From NCBI RefSeq assembly GCF_921293095.1, contig NC_060258.1, forward strand, positions 5,022,001-5,086,000: a stretch of DNA of 64,000 nucleotides, read 5' to 3'. Each line of letters opens with the position of its first letter. Position 1 is the stretch's first letter. A program made the position numbers and the translations under genes. This document shows positions 1-10,660 of the stretch, piece after piece. The notes beneath the pieces were generated by a model that saw only the letters and a program-made list of their open reading frames with translations, was not told the DNA's origin and did not search any database. The stretch comes from Ischnura elegans. Taxonomy: Eukaryota > Arthropoda > Insecta > Odonata > Coenagrionidae.

Positions 1-1099
1 CCACGGTGGGCTCCAATTTAGAAATGGGGAACTCAAGCAAACGCCAGCAGGCGTCGCTGGCGCCTATCATGCGCTTTGTGGCATACTGCTCGACCTCGTT
101 CTCTTGCAATCCTATCGGGGTCACGGTGACGTTTTGCAGTGAGCCACCCTTCATTAGGTATTTAAACAAATATTTAACTACGCGGCGAGTGGATGCAAGT
201 TCTAAGTTTATGTGCGCCTCGTACTTCAACATCAACGCGGCGTTGTACGGGACCACCCATCCGTCGTGCACTGTAATTTCCCTGCGTCGCGTGGTGATAA
301 TCCCCCGATTCGAATAATTGCGCCTATACTGAACGAAACCTCTTTCGTCCACGTGGGTTGTTTCGCAAGACGGTTTGGGATAGAATTTACCGCAACAACC
401 TTTCGCGTCATCCCAACATGGAAAGTCGGTGCGGTAGTCGGTACCGCACGGGCCGTGGATCATGTGTTGCAATACTAATTTCCTAAGTCGTCCACCGGCC
501 TCGTAGTCGGATGGAATGTCTGCGCGAATTACCTCGTCGATTTCTGCCGCTTGTACCGGTTCCCCTCCGTGTACCTTGAAAACTATGTGCGCGTGAGGCA
601 ATCCCCGCATTTGCATTTCGATGACGTAGACGAAGTAGGCGGGGCGCCCAAAAAATGCTCCGCTACGCAAGTCCCTTATCAATTCCCCGAGCTTTATGCT
701 AAATATCCTGCAGGCTGTGGAAGGATCACTGCGCTTGCTTCCGTGGGGGCACGCCTTACTATTTTCCTCCCAGTGAGCGCTATAGGTAAACGTGAGAAAG
801 TACGTCGGCGCTCCCAACCGCGATACTAGAGCCATGGCGTTCTCGTAGTGGACCTTCATGTACCGGGGTCCTCCGGTGAACGTGCTCGGAAGGTAAACTT
901 TCCCCGGACGCACGCCACCTTCTCCTTGAACTGTTTCGTCACCCTCGATATCTCGTCGAACCTGTCCTTGTTCCTGTCTTCCTACGTCTATCAGTTCGTC
1001 CAGAGGTGCGATCCGCGTGGCGGTTGCGGAGGAGGATCGCATCTGGGAATAGCGGATGAAACGTAGCCGCTCTTCTTCGTACCGGGCGAACATTTCCAC
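1..1099 (-). CDS. Helitron HUH Rep endonuclease, left copy, cut by window edge
   Basis: This encodes residues 1-366 of the frame described in full at 63655-61043, with all catalytic Rep motifs present: FLTFT at residues 101-105, His-Ala-His at 169-171, and Tyr310 and Tyr314. The reading frame is the same as that of 2296-1112, separated from it only by the TAG at 1114-1112 and four codons. It breaks at base 1 only because the window ends. Confidence 0.9.
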   Translation of the reverse strand, partial: MEMFARYEEERLRFIRYSQMRSSSATATRIAPLDELIDVGRQEQGQVRRDIEGDETVQGEGGVRPGKVYLPSTFTGGPRYMKVHYENAMALVSRLGAPTYFLTFTYSAHWEENSKACPHGSKRSDPSTACRIFSIKLGELIRDLRSGAFFGRPAYFVYVIEMQMRGLPHAHIVFKVHGGEPVQAAEIDEVIRADIPSDYEAGGRLRKLVLQHMIHGPCGTDYRTDFPCWDDAKGCCGKFYPKPSCETTHVDERGFVQYRRNYSNRGIITTRRREITVHDGWVVPYNAALMLKYEAHINLELASTRRVVKYLFKYLMKGGSLQNVTVTPIGLQENEVEQYATKRMIGASDACWRLLEFPISKLEPTV

Positions 1100-1444
1100 T
1101 TGCCACGCCTGCTATAAACGCCCCAAGTGGGAAAATCGGCATTCGGACAGCAGTAGGCATCTTGCGTAGTTGAACTGCGTGAGCTTTCTTCCTTGGTTAT
1201 CCTTCATTCCCACGTGCCAACCCAAATTACCGTGGGGGTAGAGCAACGGATATTGGAACGGCTCCATAAGAGGACTCAAGAGGTCTATTGAGGACGGTCT
1301 TCGGTCACTCCTCTTCCATATTGTCAATTTCCTAGGATCGTATGCTGCGTCCTCCGTGCTCATGGCGGCGTGCACCTCGATACCAGTTTGTCTATCTCCA
1401 AGTCTCGGACCGTGAGTGGATCTGCTCGTCACTTCGAAAGTGAG
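1..1444. repeat. Left copy of 1,444-bp terminal direct repeat
   Basis: This stretch reads the same as 62557-64000, offset 62,556 bp. I compared the first lines base by base and the translations of all frames along the whole length and found no difference. The match runs exactly to the last base of the window, so the true repeat is longer than 1,444 bp. The window therefore comes from a circular molecule or contig, or from a tandem array with a 62,556-bp period. Confidence 0.95.
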
Positions 1445-2296
1445 GTGCGCGTCGATTGATGGCTCCGCACTCAGGCGACGGAATTCCTCGATGAACGGAT
1501 TCACACTTGTGATGTAACAGTCAATTTCTTCAATGACGTCCGTGCTGAGCGTTCTTCCCAGCGCTATGTTTCTTCGTTCTTCGCCGTCGTCTATGTAAAG
1601 GCGACAGCGGTTCACGAACTGAGTATTACCTCCTCTCGTGGTGAACCTTTGCCCTCGAGCTTCCAGAGCGTGCACATGATGGTACATCCTACCTTCTATC
1701 TTAAAAAATGACAGCCCACTTGGGTGCCTGTACCCACCACTGACCTCTAGCGCGCAGAAGGCGAACAGGTCGTTGTACGCTCGCGATCTACCCAAGAATG
1801 CTCTATTGGAATAAAACGGTGCGTCTAGGGAAGGCAGCCGCTGCACATTAAACGATCCCTCCCCGCAGCACCACTTTCTACGTTCCTTCTCCTCGTCGAA
1901 AAGCCTAGCGCCACAGTGAGAGCATCGATGCACGCCTTCTTCCCAAAGCGATACCCTCTTCAACTTGAAAGGCGCGACGTCGTCCAGAGCCGCTCCATTC
2001 CAATAGGCCATGGGGCCATTGCTAACTATCTTTTTTCCGAGAGCAGCGGGAATGTGCCTCATGGTCTGTAAATCCGGATTACGCAACCTGTACCTCACCG
2101 ACGTCTGCCGCGATGCCTCTGGATCGATCTCCTGCAATCGACTGATAGCAATCGTTTGAACCCTCGGATGCGTCGTTGCGTATTTCCTTACGGCTTCCCT
2201 GTTAACCTCCGGGTGCTCGGTAGCGTACTTTTGCACGGCTTCCCTGTGAACCTCCGGGTGATCGGCGGCGTACCTCCTCACGGCTTCCCTATTCAC
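1112..2296 (-). CDS. Helitron Rep/Hel N-terminal region (peptide repeats, Cys-rich segment)
   Basis: This 394-codon frame opens with a 13-14-residue repeat (core HPEV-x-REAV-x-KYA) in several copies, which continues upstream of the listed start to the A run at 2371-2363. Cys125, Cys128, Cys143 and Cys144 form a zinc-ribbon-like cluster. It is followed by blocks found at the start of Helitron proteins, including FFKIEGRMYHHV near residue 198 and a FQYPLLYPHG-like motif near the end. The frame stops at TAG 1114-1112. The next codons in the same frame continue straight into the Rep domain, so this is one gene split by a single nonsense codon. The listed start is a GTG and is only where the frame was opened; the true start is probably in the protease frame. 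Confidence 0.8.
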   Translation of the reverse strand: MNREAVRRYAADHPEVHREAVQKYATEHPEVNREAVRKYATTHPRVQTIAISRLQEIDPEASRQTSVRYRLRNPDLQTMRHIPAALGKKIVSNGPMAYWNGAALDDVAPFKLKRVSLWEEGVHRCSHCGARLFDEEKERRKWCCGEGSFNVQRLPSLDAPFYSNRAFLGRSRAYNDLFAFCALEVSGGYRHPSGLSFFKIEGRMYHHVHALEARGQRFTTRGGNTQFVNRCRLYIDDGEERRNIALGRTLSTDVIEEIDCYITSVNPFIEEFRRLSAEPSIDAHLTFEVTSRSTHGPRLGDRQTGIEVHAAMSTEDAAYDPRKLTIWKRSDRRPSSIDLLSPLMEPFQYPLLYPHGNLGWHVGMKDNQGRKLTQFNYARCLLLSECRFSHLGRL

Positions 2297-3417
2297 TTCT
2301 GGATTGTCTTGGCTGTAGCGACGAACTGAGCCCAGGTTAACGTCTGGTCTCTTTGTTGCATATTTTTTTTTGCGGCCGCTACCTGCTCGTCTCTCGTGGT
2401 ATCCAGTACCTTCGGTCTTCCGCGTTTGACCTTCTTGGGGCGACCCTTTCCTTTTCCGGTCACGGGAGGAGCAGTGAGTGGATTATCTAATGTAAATAAT
2501 ACGACAACAGGTTTCATGTGAAGCAGTTTGGGATCCTGAGTGATGCTGCTCCGTGAATGAATACCTGTAATTTCCGTAGCGGCGATCGTCCTTTGGCTAC
2601 ATGCTGCAGAAGAGGAAACGTCCGCTGGGCGTGTGAAAATGAGCCGTGTAATGGTGTATTGGTTTTGATCAGGGCTGTAATTGTTAGATGAAAGAAGCAT
2701 AGAGGCCAGAGATGCGTACGTGTGGCATTTAAACAAGCTGGCCCTACCGTCGCCACAGGTTCGGTAGTCGTAGTCCACAGCATGAGAGTCGAATAAGTAA
2801 ATGTTGCCACATCGGCGCCAAAAGCTAACTGAACGGAGACGACCGGTGAAAATGAAAGCAATGTCATTTTGGGTTTGTGATAGGAGGTTCTCAAGGACAT
2901 GTGATAGTGACCTGACGTATTCCTCGACATCTGAGATAGTGAGCGGATAAATGCCGTAGTGCACGTCTGATACGGCGATGTGGACTACGTTTCCCATTAC
3001 CTTTAACACCTGGGGTAATTCTTCCGGGAAAAGGTAACGTTCTACGCCCCCAATTGAATCATCTCGCAAAGTTCTATATATCCGGTTTCCGCAGAAAAGG
3101 AGTGAATTTATTACGTCCGTATTGAATTTTCCGTCGATGAAGCCCCAAACTGCCGCGCAGGAGGAGTTCACTACACATTGTGAACCTGCACTCCAACCGA
3201 AAAGGTCGTAGTTGCCCTGATGGATAGACCCCGCAGCAACGCAGGAGAACCCCCTAGAGCGCGTATGCATCGCGGAAGGTGAAAAAAGTATCAGAGGCAG
3301 ATTGTGTTTATACTCACTTATTGGAAGAGACTGTTGGATGTAAGGAAATTCAAACACCTGGATAGGGAGTCCTCGGTATAACCTGTAAATGATTATTGCA
3401 ATATCACAGTGAAACAA
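2293..3417 (-). CDS. Helitron-encoded C76-like cysteine protease (deubiquitinase-type) domain with AT-hooks
   Basis: The open frame has 374 codons. A motif near residues 67-81 (Gln-Gly, then Phe-Gly, then Ala-Gly-Ser-Gln-Cys) gives a candidate catalytic Cys81. An Asp-Ser-His at residues 210-212 gives the Asp-x-His pair, followed by Gly and Gly-Arg-Ala. This Cys plus Asp-x-His layout is what I know from the herpesvirus-tegument (peptidase C76) deubiquitinase family, so a ubiquitin-protease role is an inference from motif order. Residues 320-337 are basic with two Gly-Arg-Pro cores, typical of AT-hooks that bind AT-rich DNA. The first 24-49 residues may be intronic or untranslated; Met50 (3270-3268) is an alternative start. 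The frame leaves the Helitron reading frame at a 9-base A run (plus-strand T run 2363-2371). OTU or another papain-like protease is the main alternative identity. Confidence 0.6.
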   Translation of the reverse strand: MFHCDIAIIIYRLYRGLPIQVFEFPYIQQSLPISEYKHNLPLILFSPSAMHTRSRGFSCVAAGSIHQGNYDLFGWSAGSQCVVNSSCAAVWGFIDGKFNTDVINSLLFCGNRIYRTLRDDSIGGVERYLFPEELPQVLKVMGNVVHIAVSDVHYGIYPLTISDVEEYVRSLSHVLENLLSQTQNDIAFIFTGRLRSVSFWRRCGNIYLFDSHAVDYDYRTCGDGRASLFKCHTYASLASMLLSSNNYSPDQNQYTITRLIFTRPADVSSSAACSQRTIAATEITGIHSRSSITQDPKLLHMKPVVVLFTLDNPLTAPPVTGKGKGRPKKVKRGRPKVLDTTRDEQVAAAKKNMQQRDQTLTWAQFVATAKTIQK

Positions 3418-5531
3418 ATATTGAAGTACTGGATAGGAACTGAGTTCGTTAAAAGTACTGCGAAAAACCGATCAGCGTTAGCTATTCACGTCAATAACTG
3501 AATTTGTACGAATAATGCAATGTACTCCAGTGGCCATAGCTGAAGTGGAAATAATAGCTGGAATAAACTTTAATACAAGAACTCAGAAAAGAAAGGGAAA
3601 CGTTATGAAGTGCATGCATGAAGACCTTGTGGCGTATTCCGATCAAAGAAGGTAATGAGGTATGTTTTCATTTGGAAAACCTGTTGGAAAATGTAATTAT
3701 CTCAATATGAAAGTTTTAACAGAGAAAATACGTTTGTACACGGCACAGATAAGTGAATTTGGCGACATTGATACGTTGGTGAAGGGGTAGAGGTGAGCTA
3801 CTGCGTGAATGAATGATTCAAAGTGTAAGGAAAAGCGAAAAATGAAACAATGGAATGTACGAAGAAACGTAATCGTCAATGTAGTCAGAGCGTAGGGAAA
3901 TAACGGGAATGGAGGGAAACGCCTTGGAGACTGAACGACACATCCGAATAAAAGTAAGGGCACTTACAAGGATATAGGGAGAAAGGAAGGTAAATGAGTA
4001 ACAATGCAGCCGATGATCAAAATGTTAGGCAATATTTCTCAGGTGTTTGTCATTAGCATAACGCAAGTGCTTCATCAGTACGATGACAATTGAAGAAGGG
4101 AAGGTGAAGGTCTGAATAATACAACATGAGCAGGCATGGACAGGAATGTCCCAGTTTTGAGTGTATTAAGGGCACACCGTAAAAAATGGAAGGAGCGTGA
4201 TATTTATGTGAGAGACATGCACGTCAAAGAATCAGCTCTTGTAGAACGTGAAGAAGTGAATACATATCTGTGTGACGACGTATAAGATGTAAAGAAAATG
4301 GAATTGAAATGAATGTTAATTTTTTGTCGTGTACAGTAACAGTAATCACAAGTTACAGGAAAGAAATGGGAAAGGAAAATGATCATTACGCGACAAGGAC
4401 ACACCTAAGGGAATTCAGTTGGCGTCAATGATTTCCCTACAACTAAAATAATCAACTGGATATGAATAGATTGCAAATTCGATGGAAGTCAGCGACAGTG
4501 ATGTCATTTGCTTTACGAGGAAGGGTAGCAATACGATATCCCCCTATAGAGGCAACGTCATGTGTCATTTTGGAGAGCAATGAACGGCAGTGTTCCGTTT
4601 CGAGGTACTAGTCCAGGAAATGAAGGAAGGTGTTTGTCTAGCAAATTCTTATAAGCGAATGGATTTACTGGAAATGTTAACAGCAGGTAGGGAGTAGACC
4701 AAGGATCGAAATATAAATCATTTGGAAGGGCGCGGAACTACAAATTTTAGAAAATGTAGGTCATACGCGAAGGAAACCTTAGGAATGTAATTGTTTGATA
4801 TCCTTTGACAACGAAAACGAACCGAGAGACGCCATCTCAATGTAAAGCTTTTGTTTTGAAAGACTAAATTCTAGAAAATCATATCGAGTGACGAAGACTG
4901 GAATTTTCGCTTAAAAATTAAGTACCAATAATTTCATTTTTTTAAGAATCTATTTTAAGATACTTCCAAACGATCTTAATGATCTGAACGATGATAATGT
5001 AAGCAAGTCATTACAAAAAAGAGTTCTGTCCCTACTTTTTCTACGAAAACATCAGTGATAAGAACAACATAACTAACACCGTAGCTACAATTGATCGTGT
5101 TCCCTTAAATTTCCCTAAATGAAGTAGCTATCAACGAATGATAGTGTTATTAATTTAAATTACTTAATTTTGAAAATTTTTGATGTTAAAAAAAGAACGG
5201 ATGTTATGTAATTGCGTAGAAAATGCACTTTTGATCTAAGTAAGTGAAGCGCACTAGAAAAAAGAATAAATGTTTGGGTAACGAATTTTAGCATAACATT
5301 CATTTTGCTCAATAGTAAAAAATTCGGAAATTACTACGTTTTGCACATTTTGACCTTTCTTTCCTGGACTATATGGATAAATGAAGTAATTTCCTTCGTA
5401 AACACATTTCTAAACGCTAAAATTCAGGATGATGATGAGTAACGCTTCATGTAGTACGTTATGCATTCGGGAAGCGACACTGATAGGTATTAATAAATTC
5501 ATTGCGCGAGGTGCATATTGTAATAACGCTG
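3418..5531. other. AT-rich non-coding stretch
   Basis: No open frame longer than about 90 codons, no recognisable domain, and no repeat shared with the rest of the window that I could see. It probably holds the Helitron 5' end and promoter at its left edge, but I could not locate a terminus. Confidence 0.5.
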
Positions 5532-6580
5532 AAGCCCGTATGACACTTCCCAATTTATTGGCCAATTGGATTGTGGACCCACTGACACACACCAATTCCT
5601 ATCCCAATATCCATTTCACAATATGGGACACTATTTATTGCCCAATCTGGAATTTAGAACAGGTTCTATTTTCTCGCGGCCAATCTCCAATCAGAAATCA
5701 GTCTTCTCGACTACTAGTGCCCAAAACTAGAAGCTCTTGGCAAAGCATTCGGTTTGGCTATTAAGGCCGCTTTACACGTGAAGGATCATTCGAATGACCA
5801 TCATTAACCGTGTATAACGGAAAATTCCTGCATTCGAATGAAATTTCAGGCCTGTTCTAATTTGCTTGAATGATATGAGCGCACGGCGTCCATCTTGCCA
5901 TTGGCATCCACCTCGGAATTTTAATATAATAGATAAAAACTTTGGAAGCATAGCAACCCATGAAATAGCTCAAATAATTAATATGTACTTTGAGAGAACA
6001 TAAATTCACGAACATCAACTATGTAAAGTCGGTAATTCGGAAATTACATTTCGGATATTTAATGAATAAAAACGTCGTGTTTCTCCTCGATTGCGTCGAC
6101 ATTTGGTTTAATTTACATTTATTAAACTATATTTCATGATTTGAGAGCAAAAATGTCGGGTGAAAGTCCCAATTAATGACACAATCTCTGTTTATTCGAT
6201 GAACTCATTGCAGCCAAAACGAGCCGCTACGTTATCTTGGCTCACGTATGGGATCACAATATTGCCTATCTGTAATCATTCAAGGAACTCACCCGAATGA
6301 AATTTCGAGAAAATCTTTGCAACCCCTCGAAATAGTTATTAATTTTACAATTATTATGCCACCTCCCATTCTGTACCTCATTTGCAATCAATCTGCGTTT
6401 TCAGATGCTCTTTTGTCATTTTGGGTTATGTGGCGTTCTCTAGCGGGATATTAGAACACTTGAACGGCCAATATTGGTGTAAATATTGTTACGTGTCGTA
6501 CGATGCGTAAGGCCCAATATTTAAACCAATATTTCGCGCCGATATATTGGGCAATACATTGGGAAGTGTCACACGGGCTT
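5532..6580. mobile_element. Candidate DNA transposon or MITE with 35-bp TIRs
   Basis: The left end 5532-5566 and the reverse complement of 6546-6580 match at 32 of 35 positions, starting AAGCCCGT-R-TGACACTTCC. The right end abuts TTAA (6579-6582) and the left end has TGAA at the matching place, which would fit a TTAA-targeting (piggyBac-like) element with one decayed target site. There is no transposase frame inside the 1,049 bp, so it would be non-autonomous. The TTAA assignment is an inference. Confidence 0.6.
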
Positions 6581-6875
6581 AAGGGTAGTGACACGCTCGT
6601 AACACTGCAAGAATATCGGATGAATGATATGGGAATTCCATTCGAAAGATGTTCGGTATGAATTTTCGGTTTTAAACATGTATTTCGATTAATCGCGGTA
6701 TGTTTTTTTGGAGAGAGAGTTAAATATGCAAATGGATAGTGATGAGAGTAAAGTAAATATTTAACTTCCACACATTTCTAATTACTTAAGTACCGACCCG
6801 GTTTCGACACGTAATCTCATTATCACGGTAGAAAATTGGCATTCCTCGTTCTACGCATACACCGTCCAGCAAGGG

Positions 6876-7073
6876 AAGGGTGGGGTGGAATGGATGAAAA
6901 GGGAGTGGGGGAGACACTTTGACTAAAAAGGTGGGTAATAGCGAATGTGTTTGAAGGAAAGGGTAGGAATAATCGCATTTACGTAATCCCTCGTCCCCCC
7001 TCCTTACCTATTACCCAAGTTTTTATTGAAACTGTCTCTCCCACTCCCTTTTCATCCTTTCCACCACACCCTT
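6876..7073. repeat. Long imperfect inverted repeat (foldback)
   Basis: Arms 6876-6941 and 7008-7073, 66 bp each, are inverted copies with roughly 85% match, purine-rich in the left arm and pyrimidine-rich in the right. The 66-bp loop is itself partly complementary at its edges. It ends 25 bp before the target duplication of the next element. It carries no coding frame. Confidence 0.75.
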
Positions 7074-7106
7074 CTCTTACTTGAAGGTATATATGGAACA
7101 TGTAAG

Positions 7107-7304
7107 CAGGGGCGGATCCAGGATTTCTTTCTGGGAGGGGCACAAGCAAGGCTGTATCCAGGATTTTGTTCAGGGGGGGGCACAAGGATACCTTGTTATA
7201 CAAAACGAACGAAATTATAATGGGACCGTATTAAAAATCTATCATATTTTTAAGGGTCTGGGGGGGCACGTGCCCCCGTGCCCCCCCCCCTGGATCCGCC
7301 TATG
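7107..7304. mobile_element. hAT-type MITE, 198 bp, with 8-bp target site duplication
   Basis: The ends are CAGGGGCGGATCCAGG at 7107 and, on the other strand, CATAGGCGGATCCAGG at 7304 (14 of 16 match). It is flanked by the perfect 8-bp direct repeat CATGTAAG at 7099-7106 and 7305-7312. An 8-bp target duplication with C-A-G-G termini is the hallmark of the hAT superfamily. Inside, the block GGATCCAGGATT is partly duplicated near 7110 and 7155, and G/C runs lie near the right end. It is non-coding, so it would be moved by a transposase supplied elsewhere. Confidence 0.9.
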
Positions 7305-7312
7305 CATGTAAG

Positions 7313-8790
7313 GCCAAATTCGTACCTTGATAATGACAGTGCGGGTGGAGAACGAGTCGATACTTAAGTAAATGACATTGTGTGTCAGTTTATGAGTTAA
7401 GGTTATTCTCATGGATATTAAACATTTCTAGAAAACACGCCGGACACTGATAAATTGATATAGCTCGTAAATGCTATTTTGTTCACATGAAGTAAGCTCT
7501 CATGCGTAGATTCAAATGTGAAGTGAGGTAAGCGGTAACTTTTACCTTCTTCATAAATAACATATCCACACAGACAAACTTAATGAGTAGGTGAACGAGA
7601 CCTCAGGCAACTATGACGGAATAGCCCGTGGTATTAGATGAGATGACATTCGAGCACGGGGGATAAGGTGACATTGAAAATAATAATCGTTATGAGAATT
7701 CACAAGTTCACCTGACATTGAATGTGGTGATTCGTACCCCCGAAAAACTCCCCCCCTCATACGGAAGATGCTGCTATATGTCCCCGGAGCAGTCAACCGC
7801 ATATATCGCCTCACAAGTAAGCTCACTTTTGTCAGGCAAACATAACCACTGGCCCCACCACTCGTGCTCAAAACATCCCTCTCCACGCTGCAGAGCTCAA
7901 CAGCCGACCGCTCCACCCCGACCACCGACGGAAGTGGCCTTCCTTCGGTTACCCTCGTAACTTAGGCAGTCGGGACAGAAGAGGAGTAGAATTTCAAATA
8001 AAATTCGAGCGTAAATGTGAAGGGATGTTATGCCAAGTAGCAATATCATTCGCCAATGGTTAATTTCGATGAATACCCCTTTCAAGGAAAGTAATTGTGA
8101 TTCAGTATTTCTTACAATGAAAGTAATTGGGATGCGTTAATTGAATATAATTATAAATTAACCACCGTGCAGGTTAGTTGAATGAATATGAATGTACTCT
8201 CGCGAAAAGGAAAGGAATGTACGGAATCCGGATTGTATCTCTTTCTGCAGTAACTCTTTAACTAAAGGGACCTGACAATGTTAATTCAAATTCGCTGTAA
8301 TACGTAATGGATATCCGAAATGATATCAATTACGACGATTGGTTACGTTAAAATATCCATATCCACATGGATGCACTGCCTATTCATTTATACGCCATTG
8401 GTAAATGAATGTGAATAACAAGTGTGCCACACGTGTGCAACAAGGGCGCCACCCCGCACCGCGGCGCCGCTGAAGTACGGCCCGCACCACTTACTGGAGA
8501 CTTCCCCTCCACCCCCTCCCCTCCCTCGGCAATGACTTTGCTCTTTGGTATGCAGCGCTGTCTTGTAACACGTGTAATCTAGTAACGGAATAAAATTTTC
8601 ATGGTATATCATAACAGTCGTATCACAGAAACATTGTCAATTAGGTCAAATTAATTTGCAGCTATTGTTTTGCAGTATTTTTACTCTAAATCAGTAAATA
8701 TATATCTGCCATTTCTTAGAGCTGCGTCTTTCCGCCCACTAAATTTAGTTACTGACGAAGGCTTCCCGTTGCCTTTCATACCCACATACC
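7313..8790. other. Non-coding, with one diverged repeat
   Basis: No convincing gene. The stretch 7720-7960 resembles 11930-12200 (shared CACACGGAAGA-type core, then a run of C-rich segments), so it is an old duplicate. A short GC-rich patch lies at 8440-8530. Confidence 0.45.
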
Positions 8791-9080
8791 TAATTCAAGT
8801 GAACGAAGGAGGACCGAAGGCAAGGGGATTTTTTCGCCTCTTGGGGTACAAACGCCCGAGGGCCCGACAATTAGCCGGGTCTCCGAAAGACCACGCGAGA
8901 ATCGTGTGTCAGCGATCCATAATTCTTCATTCAGACGTTTTGCAAAATAAAATTTTGTTCGTTTCTCGAAAAATATGAATCAAGTTTTGAATTGTTCGTC
9001 TTCAGAACAGCGGTTAGAATTTTTAACTGAAATTCTGCGATCAATTTTAACGTATTTAAGGATTTTCGCCCCGACGTCAG
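8791..9080. repeat. Copy of ~430-bp interspersed repeat (marker TTCGTCTTCAGAGCAGCG)
   Basis: This unit carries the motif order used to recognise the family: an acgcccgaggg-type segment, CACGCGAG, TTTTGC-AAA, TTCGTTTCTCGAAAA, then the marker motif at 8993 and TTTTCGCCCCGACGTCA. Other copies are near 10106, 10493, 13363, 14663, 15091, 15525, 16825, 17253 and 24133. Where copies are adjacent the spacing is 387-434 bp. Confidence 0.75.
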
Positions 9081-10089
9081 TATGAAGAGAAGAGGAACGA
9101 CAGACCCTTCGATAAGTTACGAAGCTATGAATTCCATCAAACCGAATGTATCCATAACAATACAGAGTTTGACAATAAAAACCAAACCAGCAATCACCTT
9201 CGTAAAAGGAATCATACCTTCGATGAAAGTTACCGAACTCACTATCGTATTGAACTGTATCCGTTATTTTTACAAAACACTTTTCTGCCATGCAAATACC
9301 ACTGTCATCATAGTCTCAGTGTCGCTAGTCATCAGTATGGTTTGCACGTGAAGTAGGTCGTTGTACTTTTGATTGACTAGAGAAACCTAAGTTTGGTCGT
9401 CAACTCATTAAAATCGAAAATAATCAAAGAGAAGAAAATTCTCGCGCAAGTAGCTGTAAATAGCATCGCTTAGTCAAACTACATAAACGAATGACTACGA
9501 TATAAGTTAAAGACGGGAGAGCAGAGCCATTCTTTCAAAATGTGAACATGCAATAAAAGGAATGTCTCTCACTGTAGTTTGTAATGCGCGCCTCAGCTGT
9601 AGGAAGGGTGAAACGGTCATGATAAATAAGTCACAGAAATGCACTAAGAGCGAGGAACTTGCGTTGAACATGAAAACGGTGAATATATACGTCAATGTAC
9701 CGTACAACGCTTTCTTAGAAAGTGAAATGATGGCAGTTGGTGACAATGTTTTCCGTTTTCCTGCGCAATGAACTTAAGACTAAGTGATGGACAAATTCAA
9801 CGATGATAGTCCACGGCATGGACCGTCGGTTAGGCAAAACACCTTCCTTACGTGCGGTCAACCAATACAATTTGAATTTTTACTTTGTGCTAAAGTATTT
9901 GTTACTTAAGATATGGATGGGGAACTAATGAAACATTTATTCCATTTTAATTACACGTCCAAATTTCGAGGGTAGATTTACCGTTCTTTTCAACGGAGTT
10001 GTTATTTGCATATACAGCTAACGCGTGATGGTGTTTATTGGAAGAAAACATTTTCTAATGCAATGTTGATTACAACAGGTATGCGCTAC
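9081..10089. other. Non-coding interval
   Basis: Short open frames only (at most 89 codons), unrelated to any family I recognise. I see no structured element. Confidence 0.4.
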
Positions 10090-10660
10090 ATTCACTTCTG
10101 CAATCGTCTTCAGAGCAGCGGTTACAAGTTTTAACTAAAATTCTGCGATTTATTTTCAAGTTTTTAAGGATTTACGGCCCGACAACAACAAGAGCATTTT
10201 TGCTGCTTATATCAGTTGATATTGACGCTAGAAATTCTTTTAAATTTGAAAATTGTCATAACGAAACGAAGAATTCAATTTCAAGAACAAAATTTACGGT
10301 CAGACAACAATTACCCACATACCTTTTTCAAGCGAAGGAAGGAGGAACGAATGACGGAGGGCCCTGCTATTAGACGGGTGTCCGAACGCCCACGCGAGCA
10401 GCGCGGGTCAGTGGTCAATAATTGTTAATCCAGCCGTTTTGAAAAATAAATATTTGTTCATTTCTCGAAATATATTAATCAAGAATTGAATTGTTCGTCT
10501 TCACAGCAGGGGTTACAAGTTTAAACTGTAAATCTGCGATCAATTGTTACGTTTTTAAGGATTTTCGCCCCGACGTCGACAAGAACCTTTTCGATGCTAA
10601 TATCTGCTGATATTGACGCTAGAACTCCGTTCAAAATTTGAAAATTCTCATGATTAATCG
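10090..10660. repeat. Two adjacent copies of the ~430-bp repeat
   Basis: The marker motif occurs at about 10106 and 10493, 387 bp apart. Each is followed by the TTCTGCGAT / TTTTTAAGGATTT block. The second copy carries the GAACGCCCACGCGAG segment. The copies differ by small indels and many substitutions, so they are older than the 13-17 kb pair. Confidence 0.7.

Larger units (their letters stand above)
1..3417 (-). mobile_element. Helitron, 5' part (protease, Rep N-terminus, Rep domain)
   Basis: Three consecutive minus-strand frames encode, in order, a C76-like protease with AT-hooks, the Helitron N-terminal region, and the first 366 residues of the Rep frame, which is cut by the window edge at base 1. 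The missing Rep and helicase part is present at 62556-60393, which is where the 62,556-bp periodicity puts the continuation. I could not place the 5' terminus (a TC dinucleotide is expected for Helitrons) or any promoter upstream of 3417. Confidence 0.85.

Noticed and set aside
7026-7311. Small open frames over the foldback and hAT MITE
   Set aside because: They lie in non-coding element sequence and differ in every frame.
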